This document shows positions 1 to 6,692 of a stretch of DNA of 8,799 nucleotides, one piece after another; the stretch's first letter is position 1, and the number at the start of each line of letters is the position of its first letter. Made by a program: the position numbers and the translations under genes. Under the pieces are notes generated by a model. That model saw nothing but the letters and a program-made list of their open reading frames with translations. It was not told the DNA's origin and did not search any database. The DNA comes from Moraxellaceae bacterium UBA2031 (GTDB lineage Bacteria > Pseudomonadota > Gammaproteobacteria > Pseudomonadales > Moraxellaceae), in contig DDBN01000066.1 of NCBI GenBank assembly GCA_002333145.1, forward strand, positions 2,868 through 11,666. The letters run 5' to 3'.

Positions 1-1334
1 GCGGTACCACCAATGTGGTTACGGGCATTAACCGAGCCTTCTAGCGTCAGCACATTAAACACGTCGTCTGTAATGGTGTCCGAAAACTGGCGCAGTTCAT
101 CCAGTGACATCTCGGCCAGATCTTTTCCGGTTTGCACACCGTAGCCGACGGCCTTGCCGACGATTTCGTGCGCATCACGGAAGGCGACGCCTTTCTTAAC
201 TAAATAATCCGCCAAATCGGTGGCAGTGGCAAAGCCGCGTCGGGCGGCCTCACGCATGATGTCACGCTTAGGTTCGATGGCCGGCACCATATCGGCAAAT
301 GCACGCAACGAACCCATGACGGTATCAATAGTGTCGAACAGCGGTTCTTTGTCTTCCTGATTATCTTTGTTGTAAGCCAGTGGTTGGCCTTTCATCAAGG
401 TAAGCAGGGACATCAGGTGGCCAAACGCACGACCGGCTTTGCCGCGAATCAGCTCCGGCACATCCGGATTTTTTTTCTGCGGCATGATGGAGGAGCCGGT
501 GCAGAAACGATCAGGCAGATTGACGAACTGGAACTGGGCGCTGGCCCAGAGCACGAGCTCTTCAGAGAAGCGCGACAAATGCATCATGATGAGCGACGCA
601 GCCGCACAAAACTCAATAGCAAAATCACGGTCGCTAACGGCATCAAGCGAATTTTCACTGACCGCATCAAAACCCAGTAGCTCGGCCGTATAAGCACGAT
701 CAATCGGGTAGGTGGTGCCGGCGAGGGCGGCCGATCCCAGTGGCATACGGTTAATGCGCTTGCGCAAATCCACCAAGCGTTCGTCGTCACGCTTGAGGTT
801 TTCAAACCACGCCATCAGGTGATGACCAAAGGTCACTGGCTGCGCGGTTTGCAGATGCGTAAAGCCGGGCATGATGGTGGCGTGTTCTTTGTCGGCCAGT
901 TCAACCAAGCCGGCGAGCAGGCGCTGCAGTTCTGCACGAATGGCGTCTACTTCGTCACGCAGGTACAGACGCACATCGGTGGCCACCTGATCATTACGTG
1001 AACGGCCGGTGTGCAGCTTCTTGCCGGCAATACCGATGCGATCCGTCAGGCGGTGTTCGATGTTCATGTGCACATCTTCAAGATCGACGCGCCACTCGAA
1101 GGTGCCCGCCTCAATTTCGCTGCGGATCTGGGTGAGCCCGTTAACGATCAGGTCGCGTTCGGCATCAGTCAGTACGCCGACTTTCGCCAGCATGGTGGCA
1201 TGAGCAATAGAACCCATGATGTCATGACGATAAAGGCGCTTATCAAAGGTAACAGACGCCGTGAAGGCGGCTACGAAGGCGTCGGTGGCTTCACTGAAGC
1301 GGCCACCCCACATGGAAGAAGATTGTTGGCTCAT
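1..1334 (-). CDS. argH: Argininosuccinate lyase, C-terminus cut by window edge
   Basis: Cytosolic last enzyme of arginine biosynthesis; it splits argininosuccinate into arginine and fumarate. The minus strand is open from ATG at 1334 to the window edge, 444 complete codons. The family is usually about 460-470 residues, so only about 20 C-terminal residues are missing. The N-terminus reads MSQQSSSMWGGRF, and the WGGRF motif is typical of ArgH. Further motifs are TGRSRNDQVATD near residue 108 (substrate-binding loop), GFTHLQTAQPVTFG near residue 155 (catalytic His region) and the fumarase/aspartase superfamily signature GSSIMPQKKNPD near residue 280 (mobile catalytic-serine loop). The visible end, HIGGTA, is close to the usual C-terminus. 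No frameshift was seen in the segments I translated. The start is supported by homology; the ribosome binding site is weak. An in-frame ATG at codon 8 would remove little. It is divergent from algZ, as in Pseudomonas. Confidence 0.97.
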   Translation of the reverse strand, partial: MSQQSSSMWGGRFSEATDAFVAAFTASVTFDKRLYRHDIMGSIAHATMLAKVGVLTDAERDLIVNGLTQIRSEIEAGTFEWRVDLEDVHMNIEHRLTDRIGIAGKKLHTGRSRNDQVATDVRLYLRDEVDAIRAELQRLLAGLVELADKEHATIMPGFTHLQTAQPVTFGHHLMAWFENLKRDDERLVDLRKRINRMPLGSAALAGTTYPIDRAYTAELLGFDAVSENSLDAVSDRDFAIEFCAAASLIMMHLSRFSEELVLWASAQFQFVNLPDRFCTGSSIMPQKKNPDVPELIRGKAGRAFGHLMSLLTLMKGQPLAYNKDNQEDKEPLFDTIDTVMGSLRAFADMVPAIEPKRDIMREAARRGFATATDLADYLVKKGVAFRDAHEIVGKAVGYGVQTGKDLAEMSLDELRQFSDTITDDVFNVLTLEGSVNARNHIGGT

Positions 1335-1410
1335 CTCGGACTCGATGTGCAGGATTAATAAACAACCGGCCGGGATTCCGGCAGACGGCGGTAAACGAGG
1401 GACGGCGCGC

Positions 1411-1440
1411 AGTATACCGGCAAGTCAGTTGATTTGTCTG
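1411..1440 (-). promoter_or_regulatory. Predicted sigma70 promoter of argH
   Basis: On the minus strand there is a good -10 hexamer, TATACT (plus positions 1411-1416), with CAGACA (1435-1440) 18 bp upstream as a 4-of-6 -35 match. The -10 lies about 77 bp before the argH ATG. The -35 and spacer fall inside the inverted repeat at 1418-1448, so a protein bound there should affect argH. This is hexamer matching by eye. Confidence 0.45.
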
Positions 1441-1448
1441 ACTTGCCG
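1418..1448. repeat. 11-bp perfect inverted repeat (candidate operator) between argH and algZ
   Basis: The half-sites CGGCAAGTCAG (1418-1428) and CTGACTTGCCG (1438-1448) are exact reverse complements separated by 9 bp. The half-site centres are 20 bp apart, about two helical turns, as expected for a dimeric DNA-binding protein. The repeat covers the predicted -35 regions of both argH and algZ. It lacks a following T-tract on either strand, so it is unlikely to be a terminator. I do not recognise it as a known operator. Confidence 0.7.
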
Positions 1449-1461
1449 CTCGTCGGATAAC
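1434..1461 (+). promoter_or_regulatory. Possible sigma70 promoter of algZ
   Basis: TTGTCT (1434-1439, 4 of 6 to the -35 consensus) is followed after 16 bp by GATAAC (1456-1461, 4 of 6 to the -10 consensus). Transcription would start near 1468, leaving only about 10 nt before the algZ ATG at 1478. The match is mediocre and the leader short, so the real start may differ. Confidence 0.3.
1446..1454 (+). promoter_or_regulatory. AlgR-box-like sequence upstream of algZ
   Basis: CCGCTCGTC differs at one position from the AlgR site CCGTTCGTC known in Pseudomonas. It lies between the predicted -35 and -10 of algZ and overlaps the end of the inverted repeat. AlgR binding here would mean autoregulation of the algZ-algR operon. 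One-mismatch 9-mers are not rare, so support is limited. Confidence 0.25.
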
Positions 1462-1477
1462 GCGGCACACTCTAGGC

Positions 1478-2590
1478 ATGAGTGACAACAATAATAATAA
1501 GAACCCTGTCACGGAACCGGGCGCCGAAGATTTCTTCCTGCCAGACTTCTGTGCTACCCAGCCCCTACTGATGCTGATTCTGGCAGCAGAGCTGTTGGCT
1601 ATCTTGCTGGTGCTGGCCGGCGTAAACCGTCTTTTACCTTTTCCTTGGGACAAACTGGTCCTGACCTCCTTTCTGGTGCAGTGGGTGGCGCTAACGGCGG
1701 CGGCCCTGCTGTGTAATCTGCGGCCACGGCTCATGCGCCTAAGCCGTGAAACGGCCGCTGGATTGTCCTTTGCGCTGGTGGTGCTGGTAGTGGTGTTTTA
1801 TAGCCTACTGGTCAATCCCGTCATGGAGCTGTCTCGGCTCAACCTCTTTTTTCCCCGGTTTGGCCCTCAAGACGTGCTGCGTAACAGCCTGATCGGCGCC
1901 ATTATTGCCGGCCTTATGCTGCGCTACTTCTACCTGCAGGGGCAGTTGCGCGCCAAGCAGCGCACGGAGCTCACTGCACGGTTGCAGGCGCTGCAGTCAC
2001 GTATTCGCCCGCACTTCCTGTTTAACTGCATGAACATCATTGCCAGCCTGATCCATGTCGATCCAGACAAGGCGGAGACGGCGGTAGAAGACCTCTCCGA
2101 GCTATTTCGCGCTAGCCTTAAGGCTGAGGGCGAGGTGCCGCTGGATGAAGAGCTCATGCTCTGCCAGCGTTACGTGAATATCGAAAAGCTCCGTCTGGGC
2201 GATCGCCTGCAAGTGGAATGGAAGTTTGGGAACCTACCGGATGGTTTACGTATTCCGGCGTTAACCCTGCAGCCCTTGATGGAAAATGCCATTTACCACG
2301 GTGTAGAGCCCCGCTTTGAGCCCAGCGAAGTCCGTGTGGCTATCGACTACGACGGCAAAGAGGTCAGGGTGGTGATCACTAATCCGGTGGCTCCCCCTCT
2401 GCCGCATGCGCGCGGTAACCGCATGGCCGTGGACAATATTCGTCAGCGCCTGAATGCTCACTATGGCGAAAGTGCCAAACTGACCACCCATGCAGATGAA
2501 CTGATTCATACCACTTATCTTTCTTATCCCTTGCAGATCGGTCAGCTGTGGGTGGATGCTCCGACAGGCAAACAAAGGAGTCTGACATGA
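1478..2590 (+). CDS. algZ: AlgZ/FimS-type membrane sensor kinase (LytS family)
   Basis: Inner-membrane sensor of the AlgZ/AlgR two-component pair, 370 residues. After a short Asn-rich N-terminus comes EDFFLPDFC, a typical AlgZ motif. Four hydrophobic segments follow (about 29-49, 59-78, 94-113 and 136-153) with no large periplasmic domain. The cytoplasmic part has a His_kinase-type H-box, RIRPHFLFNCMNII, with His179 as the likely phosphorylation site, and an N-box, LQPLMENAIYHGV, with Asn270. The glycine-rich ATP-lid region is degenerate: after ITNP the chain runs through a proline-rich stretch to ARGNRMAVDNIRQRL, without a clear DxGxG motif. Degenerate boxes are known in this subfamily. The ATG at 1478 fits the family N-terminus but has only a weak ribosome binding site. 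The stop overlaps the algR start by ATGA. In Pseudomonas the pair affects twitching motility, alginate and virulence. Confidence 0.93.
   Translation: MSDNNNNKNPVTEPGAEDFFLPDFCATQPLLMLILAAELLAILLVLAGVNRLLPFPWDKLVLTSFLVQWVALTAAALLCNLRPRLMRLSRETAAGLSFALVVLVVVFYSLLVNPVMELSRLNLFFPRFGPQDVLRNSLIGAIIAGLMLRYFYLQGQLRAKQRTELTARLQALQSRIRPHFLFNCMNIIASLIHVDPDKAETAVEDLSELFRASLKAEGEVPLDEELMLCQRYVNIEKLRLGDRLQVEWKFGNLPDGLRIPALTLQPLMENAIYHGVEPRFEPSEVRVAIDYDGKEVRVVITNPVAPPLPHARGNRMAVDNIRQRLNAHYGESAKLTTHADELIHTTYLSYPLQIGQLWVDAPTGKQRSLT
2574..2580 (+). promoter_or_regulatory. Ribosome binding site of algR
   Basis: AAAGGAG lies 6 nt before ATG at 2587, inside the end of algZ. It decides the algR start in favour of MKVLICDDE over an in-frame upstream ATG at 2548, which would add a 13-residue tail before the receiver domain. 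Confidence 0.85.
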
Positions 2591-3327
2591 AGGTGCTGAT
2601 TTGTGATGACGAGGCGCTGGCGCGTGAACGTCTGGCGCGCTTTCTGAAAGACATGGACGGCTACCAAATCGTCGGTGAGGCAGAGAACGGCCAGGATGCT
2701 CTGGATCAGGCTGCGCTGACATCGCCTGATATTGTGCTGCTGGACCTGCGTATGCCGGTGATGGACGGTCTGGCCTGTGCCGAGAAGCTAGCGCAGCTAC
2801 CGGAGCCGCCCGCCGTTATTTTCTGTACGGCCTATGACGAGCATGCGTTGGCCGCTTTTGAAGTGCAGGCGGTGGGGTATCTGCTTAAGCCCGTTCGCCG
2901 CGAGCAGTTAGCCGAGGCTTTGGCCCGCGCTACCCGCGTTAACCGGGCACAGCTGGAATCGGTCAGGCAGGGTGGCGATGCGGAAAGCCTCGGCGGACGC
3001 AGCCACATCACAGCCAAAACGCATCGGGGCATTGAACTGATCCCGATTGATGACGTTCGTTATTTTCTGGCGGATCAGAAGTATGTGACGGTTCGGCATG
3101 GCAAAGGTGAAGTGCTTGTCGACGAAACCCTCAAGGATCTTGAGAACGAATTTGGCGCCCGTTTTATCCGTATTCATCGTAATGCCCTGTTGGCGCTGTC
3201 CTTTTTGGATGGCCTTGAGTTGGTGTCGCCGGGGCAGTACCAAGTGCGCATGAAGGGCATTGAGGAGCGCTTGGTGGTCAGTCGCCGCCACCTGCCAGAG
3301 CTGCGCGAGACCATGATCAAGCTTTAA
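2587..3327 (+). CDS. algR: AlgR response regulator (receiver + LytTR DNA-binding domain)
   Basis: Transcriptional regulator paired with AlgZ, 246 residues against about 248 in P. aeruginosa. The receiver domain (about 1-118) has the acidic pocket Asp7-Asp8-Glu9, the phosphoacceptor Asp53 in LLDLRMPVMDG, Thr81 in FCTAYDEHA and Lys101 in YLLKPV, so all residues for phosphotransfer are present. A linker (about 119-140) leads to a LytTR DNA-binding domain (about 141-246) that contains IDDVRYFLADQKYVTV and FIRIHRNALL, both typical of the fold, ending in VSRRHLPELR. The family binds sites resembling CCGTTCGTC. The start overlaps the algZ stop (ATGA), so the two are probably translationally coupled. 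In P. aeruginosa hemC follows closely; here a lipoprotein gene and a terminator intervene. Confidence 0.96.
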   Translation: MKVLICDDEALARERLARFLKDMDGYQIVGEAENGQDALDQAALTSPDIVLLDLRMPVMDGLACAEKLAQLPEPPAVIFCTAYDEHALAAFEVQAVGYLLKPVRREQLAEALARATRVNRAQLESVRQGGDAESLGGRSHITAKTHRGIELIPIDDVRYFLADQKYVTVRHGKGEVLVDETLKDLENEFGARFIRIHRNALLALSFLDGLELVSPGQYQVRMKGIEERLVVSRRHLPELRETMIKL

Positions 3328-3413
3328 TCAGGCAAATGGGTAGGGGTATTCCAGCGCTCCGGCCATTGCCAAGGCGCGGCCCTTCCCCTAAAGTCGTGCC
3401 CGAGCCAGCTGCC

Positions 3414-3442
3414 TTGATGAGAACGGCAGCGCCATATATAAA
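3414..3442 (+). promoter_or_regulatory. Possible promoter before the TRL-like lipoprotein gene
   Basis: TTGATG (3414-3419) and TATAAA (3437-3442) are separated by 17 bp, a near-ideal spacing. The predicted start, near 3449, falls inside the AAGGAG at 3446-3451, which would leave almost no leader. The AT-rich TATATA at 3435-3440 is an alternative -10. The hexamers are good but the geometry makes the assignment doubtful. Confidence 0.3.
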
Positions 3443-3445
3443 AAC

Positions 3446-3451
3446 AAGGAG
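3446..3451 (+). promoter_or_regulatory. Ribosome binding site of the TRL-like gene
   Basis: AAGGAG lies 6 nt before ATG at 3458. It supports independent translation of this small gene, which starts 130 bp after the end of algR. Confidence 0.8.
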
Positions 3452-3457
3452 CTCTCC

Positions 3458-3769
3458 ATGAAACGTATTCTTGCGGCCAGCGTTCTGGCCCTTTCCATGA
3501 CTGGCTGTGCCACTGGCACCGCACCGGTCAATGGCATTATCTACTCCAATGTGAGTGCCCCCTTAATGGTCACCGGCTCCGCCGACAAGCCCAACAAGGT
3601 TGGTCGCTCGTATGCCCGCTCCTTCTTCGGCCTGTACGCCACTGGCGATGCCAGTATTGAATTGGCAGCCAAGAACGGCGGCATTACCAAGATTCACCAC
3701 GTTGACCATAAAACTCAGGTCATCCTTGGTGTGGTCGCGGACTACACCACCATCGTTTACGGCAACTGA
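3458..3769 (+). CDS. TRL-like family small lipoprotein
   Basis: Predicted 103-residue lipoprotein. The N-terminus MKRILAASVLALSMTGC is a signal peptide with a lipobox (MTGC), so Cys17 would be lipidated after cleavage. The mature protein is about 87 residues, without further membrane segments. The motifs PVNGIIYSNVSAP (23-35), KVGRSYARSFFGLYATGDAS (47-66), NGGITKIHHVD (73-83) and a terminal TTIVYGN resemble the TRL-like family of small secreted lipoproteins, whose function is not known. The residue before Thr15 in the lipobox is Met rather than the commoner Leu, still acceptable. The gene has its own Shine-Dalgarno sequence, a possible promoter and a strong terminator, so it looks like a self-contained unit inserted between algR and hemC. 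The family call is from memory of the motifs; the lipoprotein call is firmer. Confidence 0.85.
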   Translation: MKRILAASVLALSMTGCATGTAPVNGIIYSNVSAPLMVTGSADKPNKVGRSYARSFFGLYATGDASIELAAKNGGITKIHHVDHKTQVILGVVADYTTIVYGN

Positions 3770-3793
3770 TACCCGTTCCGCTAGCGACTGGCT

Positions 3794-3830
3794 AAAAGCA
3801 CCGCCCTTGAACAAGGGCCGGTGCTTTTTT
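3794..3830 (+). terminator. Rho-independent terminator after the TRL-like gene
   Basis: The left arm AAAAGCACCGCCCTT and the right arm AAGGGCCGGTGCTTTT pair around a small GAAC loop with a single bulged C, followed by a run of six T. The stem is long and GC-rich at its centre. It should end transcripts from algZ-algR and the lipoprotein gene before hemC. The A-run at its left gives partial two-way character, but no minus-strand gene nearby needs it. Confidence 0.9.
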
Positions 3831-3886
3831 GCTTTTTACGGCGCCATGCCGCTCTCCATGCTCGTCCTCAAATTCAGTTAAACTCT

Positions 3887-3895
3887 CGGTTCGTC
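3887..3895 (+). promoter_or_regulatory. AlgR-box-like sequence upstream of hemC
   Basis: CGGTTCGTC differs at one position from CCGTTCGTC, the AlgR recognition core in Pseudomonas. It lies 23 bp before the hemC start codon, downstream of a weak -10-like TAAACT (3879-3884) that has no recognisable -35. The location next to algR makes regulation of hemC by AlgR thinkable, but one mismatch in nine bases is weak evidence. Confidence 0.2.
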
Positions 3896-3917
3896 CAATC
3901 TGATCTTTGTAAATGCC

Positions 3918-4844
3918 ATGACTCAGCTCCTTCGTATCGCCACCCGCAAGTCCCCCCTCGCCATGTGGCAGGCTGAGTACATTCGTGCTGAGCTGCAGCG
4001 CTTGCATGCAGGTCTTGAGGTGGAGCTGGTCACGTTTACCACGCAGGGCGACAAAATTCTCGACACCCCGCTTGCCAAGATCGGGGGCAAAGGCCTGTTT
4101 GTGAAAGAGTTGGAAGTGGCTCTGCTGGATGGCCGGGCCGACATTGCTGTGCACTCAATGAAAGATGTGCCGATGGAGTTTCCCGAAGGGCTGGGGCTGG
4201 TGGCGATTGGTGAGCGCGAGGACCCGCGTGATGCGTTTGTCTCTAATCACTATGCATCGATTGACGTTTTGCCGGTGGGTGCTGTGGTGGGAACGTCCAG
4301 CCTGCGCCGCCAGTGCCAGCTGCGTCACCATCGCCCGGATCTGGTTATCAAAGATCTGCGAGGCAATGTGAATACTCGACTGGCCAAGCTGGACGCCGGC
4401 GATTACGACGCTCTGATTCTTGCCAGTGCAGGGCTCAAGCGCCTTGGTTTTCACGAGCGCATTAAGAGCGATATTCCGCCCGAGTTTTCTTTGCCAGCAG
4501 TAGGGCAGGGGGCACTGGGTATTGAGGCACGTATTGGCGATACGCGCGTTGCTGCGCTGGTGGCGCCACTAAATCATGTGGAAACGTCGGCCCGTGTTCG
4601 TGCCGAGCGTGCGATGAACAGGCACCTGCAAGGAGGCTGTCAGGTGCCGATTGCCGGTTATGCCGAATTGCAGGGCAGCGAGCTGCACTTGCGCGCGTTG
4701 GTGGGCAGTGTGGATGGCCAAGAAATTATTACCGATGAAATTCGCGGCGATGCGACAGAGGCCGAAGCGCTAGGCGTTGCGTTGGCAGAACGTCTGCTCG
4801 CCGCCGGCGCGGGGCGCATCTTGCAGGCTGTGTACGGTTCTTGA
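3918..4844 (+). CDS. hemC: Porphobilinogen deaminase (hydroxymethylbilane synthase)
   Basis: Cytosolic enzyme that condenses four porphobilinogens into hydroxymethylbilane for heme, siroheme and related tetrapyrroles. It has 308 residues, the usual length. Family features are LRIATRKSPLAMWQA at the N-terminus, GGKGLFVKELE (56-66), the catalytic Asp83 in AVHSMKDVP, the substrate-binding arginines in GTSSLRR (125-131) and DLRGNVNTRL (146-155), FSLPAVGQGALGIE (190-203), and Cys241 in LQGGCQVPIA, which anchors the dipyrromethane cofactor. All active-site residues are present. The start is fixed by homology; there is no clear Shine-Dalgarno before it, and a nearby ATG at 3913 is out of frame. It is the first gene after the terminator at 3794-3830 and probably begins the hemCDXY operon. 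Confidence 0.98.
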   Translation: MTQLLRIATRKSPLAMWQAEYIRAELQRLHAGLEVELVTFTTQGDKILDTPLAKIGGKGLFVKELEVALLDGRADIAVHSMKDVPMEFPEGLGLVAIGEREDPRDAFVSNHYASIDVLPVGAVVGTSSLRRQCQLRHHRPDLVIKDLRGNVNTRLAKLDAGDYDALILASAGLKRLGFHERIKSDIPPEFSLPAVGQGALGIEARIGDTRVAALVAPLNHVETSARVRAERAMNRHLQGGCQVPIAGYAELQGSELHLRALVGSVDGQEIITDEIRGDATEAEALGVALAERLLAAGAGRILQAVYGS

Positions 4845-4845
4845 T

Positions 4846-5601
4846 GTGGCGGCATTAACGGGCCTGCATGTGCTGAATACACGCCCAGTGGGACAGGGCG
4901 AGGCGCTTGATGCAGCGCTGCGGGCTGCAGGTGCTCAGGTTAGCCGCCTGCCGCTTATTGCGATTGAACCCCTATCGCCAGCGTCAGCAGATGAACGACT
5001 GCTGCTGGATTTGGACCGTTATGACGGCGTTTTTTTTGTCAGCGCCAATGCCGCCCGCCTTGGTTTAAATGCGGTAGCAGGGTGCTGGCCTCAATGGCCG
5101 CACCGCTTGCCGGTTTATGCCGTGGGACAGGGCACTGCCAGTGTATTGGAGCAGGACGGGCTAACCGTCACGTTGCCGGAGCGAGCCGACAGTGAGGGCC
5201 TGATTGCGCTGCCGGCTCTGCAAGCGGTTTCTGGGCAACGTTTCCTGCTTTTTCGGGGGCAGGGTGGGCGCGAGCTTCTGCGAGAAACACTGCAAGCGCG
5301 GGGTGCCAGCGTGACGGTCATCGAGTTGTACCGGCGCGATCTGCCAGTCGCTGCCGCATCGCAATGGCAGGCCTTGTCGGCATCGGATGTTAGTGTCGTT
5401 ATTCTTACCAGTCCTGATGCTTTGCGCCACTGGCAGCAGGTGGCAGGCGATGAGGCAGGACGATTGCACTGGGTAGTAGTTAGCCCGCGCATGCACGAAA
5501 TGGCCGTACAGGCAGGCGCACGTGTCATGCTGGCCCCCGGTGCGGATACACAAAGTCTGCTACTTGCCGTACAGCAATTACGGGAAGCATTGGCCATTTG
5601 A
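4846..5601 (+). CDS. hemD: Uroporphyrinogen-III synthase, probable GTG start
   Basis: Cyclises hydroxymethylbilane with inversion of ring D to give uroporphyrinogen III, directly after HemC in the pathway. From the GTG at 4846 it has 251 residues, close to the roughly 250 usual for the family. The start gives MAALTGLHVLNTRPVGQ, where VLNTRP matches the family's opening beta strand. Further landmarks are DRYDGVFFVSANAARLGL (58-74), FRGQGGRELL (136-145), IELYRR with Tyr162, VVILTSPDAL (184-193) and VSPRMHEMA (212-220). No in-frame ATG exists near the expected start; the frame extends upstream into hemC to 4777, but that part is antisense-free overlap and encodes nothing HemD-like. GTG at 4870 is an alternative. 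The gene begins one base after the hemC stop with no visible Shine-Dalgarno, which suggests translational coupling. Confidence 0.93.
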   Translation: MAALTGLHVLNTRPVGQGEALDAALRAAGAQVSRLPLIAIEPLSPASADERLLLDLDRYDGVFFVSANAARLGLNAVAGCWPQWPHRLPVYAVGQGTASVLEQDGLTVTLPERADSEGLIALPALQAVSGQRFLLFRGQGGRELLRETLQARGASVTVIELYRRDLPVAAASQWQALSASDVSVVILTSPDALRHWQQVAGDEAGRLHWVVVSPRMHEMAVQAGARVMLAPGADTQSLLLAVQQLREALAI

Positions 5602-5648
5602 GCCATTAACGATTATTTTTGCAGGTTGGCTCACCCTCAAGGATTTCT

Positions 5649-6692
5649 ATGAGTCCGAGTGATACCCGTGTGCCGCTGGTTAGCGGTACATCCATGCTTC
5701 CCATCCGGCGTCGTCCGGCCATTCTTGCTACCGTGCTTGCGCTATCTGCGTTGGGCGCGGCGGTCTATCTCTGGAATAACAGCTTAGAGGCAGCCACTGC
5801 GTTACAAGCAGAGCATGACAAGCTGACGGCGATGGAGGCGAGACTCTCTGAGACACAGCGGCAACAACAGCGCCTGCTGGATGATCTCACCCTAAAAAGC
5901 CGTCAGATTGATGATGTCAGTGCGCGAGTCAGCAAGTGGGATGACACCCTAAATGCCGATCAACGCCGCAGCTGGTTATTGGCCGAGGCAGATCATTACC
6001 TGCGGCTGGCGGAGCAGCATTTGTTGCTGACCCGCGATGTTGTGGGGGCGCGCACCTTGCTGGATGTCGCCGACCGCCTGCTGGCGGCTCATGGCGATAA
6101 TCGTCTGCTGCCCCTGCGCAAGGCGCTTGCTCAAGACCGCTTGGCATTGAATGCCGCCCTGCAGGTAGATGTGCCGGGTACCTATTTGCGCTTAGGTGCA
6201 CTCAGCGAACGCTTAGCGGTGGTATCGATGCCCATGCAGGCCGATGAACGCGCCCAGGCTCGGGGAGCGGCTGAGCCTGCGGCCGCCATCAACACTAATG
6301 CGTCTGCGTTTGATCAGGGTTGGGCGCACTTGCGCCGACTGGTCACTGTGCGTCATTACGATGAGCCAGTTCGCCCACTGTTGTCCGATGCCGAGCGTGC
6401 GCTGGTGCGTGAGGCGCTGCGACTGGATTTGACGCAGGCTCAGTTGGCGCTAATGCGCGGCGATCCGGATATTTTCCGCCAGAGTCTGGTCACTGCCCGT
6501 AAACGGTTTTCCCGTTATTACATTCGTTTGGCCCAGGCCGAATATCAGGGTTTGCTGAAAGAAATGGACGGCCTAGCCGCCCTCGATATACGGCCAGCTC
6601 TGCCGGACCTGCATGCATCGCTTAGTGCCCTTGATGCACTGGCAGGCCTTCCGCCTCGGCGTGAAGCCACACCTGCCACGGTGTCACCATGA
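5649..6692 (+). CDS. hemX: HemX-like inner-membrane protein
   Basis: Single-pass membrane protein of 347 residues found next to hemD in gammaproteobacteria; its biochemical role is not settled. Databases often label it uroporphyrinogen-III C-methyltransferase, but no methyltransferase motif is visible here. A basic segment (PIRRRP) precedes one transmembrane helix (about 23-42). A predicted coiled coil rich in Glu and Gln follows (about 48-95), then the family motif SWLLAEADHYLRLAEQHLLLTRD (about 108-130, split: SWLLAEADHYLRL and AEQHLLLTRD) and a helical, probably periplasmic, C-terminal domain. ATG at 5649 was chosen because AAGGA lies 5 nt before it; the frame also allows a TTG at 5619. 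The stop overlaps the hemY start by ATGA, so the two are likely coupled. Confidence 0.9.
   Translation: MSPSDTRVPLVSGTSMLPIRRRPAILATVLALSALGAAVYLWNNSLEAATALQAEHDKLTAMEARLSETQRQQQRLLDDLTLKSRQIDDVSARVSKWDDTLNADQRRSWLLAEADHYLRLAEQHLLLTRDVVGARTLLDVADRLLAAHGDNRLLPLRKALAQDRLALNAALQVDVPGTYLRLGALSERLAVVSMPMQADERAQARGAAEPAAAINTNASAFDQGWAHLRRLVTVRHYDEPVRPLLSDAERALVREALRLDLTQAQLALMRGDPDIFRQSLVTARKRFSRYYIRLAQAEYQGLLKEMDGLAALDIRPALPDLHASLSALDALAGLPPRREATPATVSP

Noticed and set aside
2908..3291. 127-codon minus-strand open frame inside algR
   Set aside because: It is antisense to the conserved receiver and LytTR domains, with no ribosome binding site or family features.
3341..3390. TAGGGG...CCCCTA inverted repeat after algR as a terminator
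   Set aside because: The arms are 6 bp with a 38-nt loop and no T-run; it is too weak to call.
4777..4845. Extended hemD start inside hemC
   Set aside because: The extra residues have no HemD similarity and the segment is fully explained as the hemC 3' end in another frame.
5649..6692. HemX as uroporphyrinogen-III C-methyltransferase
   Set aside because: This common database label is not supported: no S-adenosylmethionine-binding motif is visible, and the protein is a membrane-anchored coiled-coil type.
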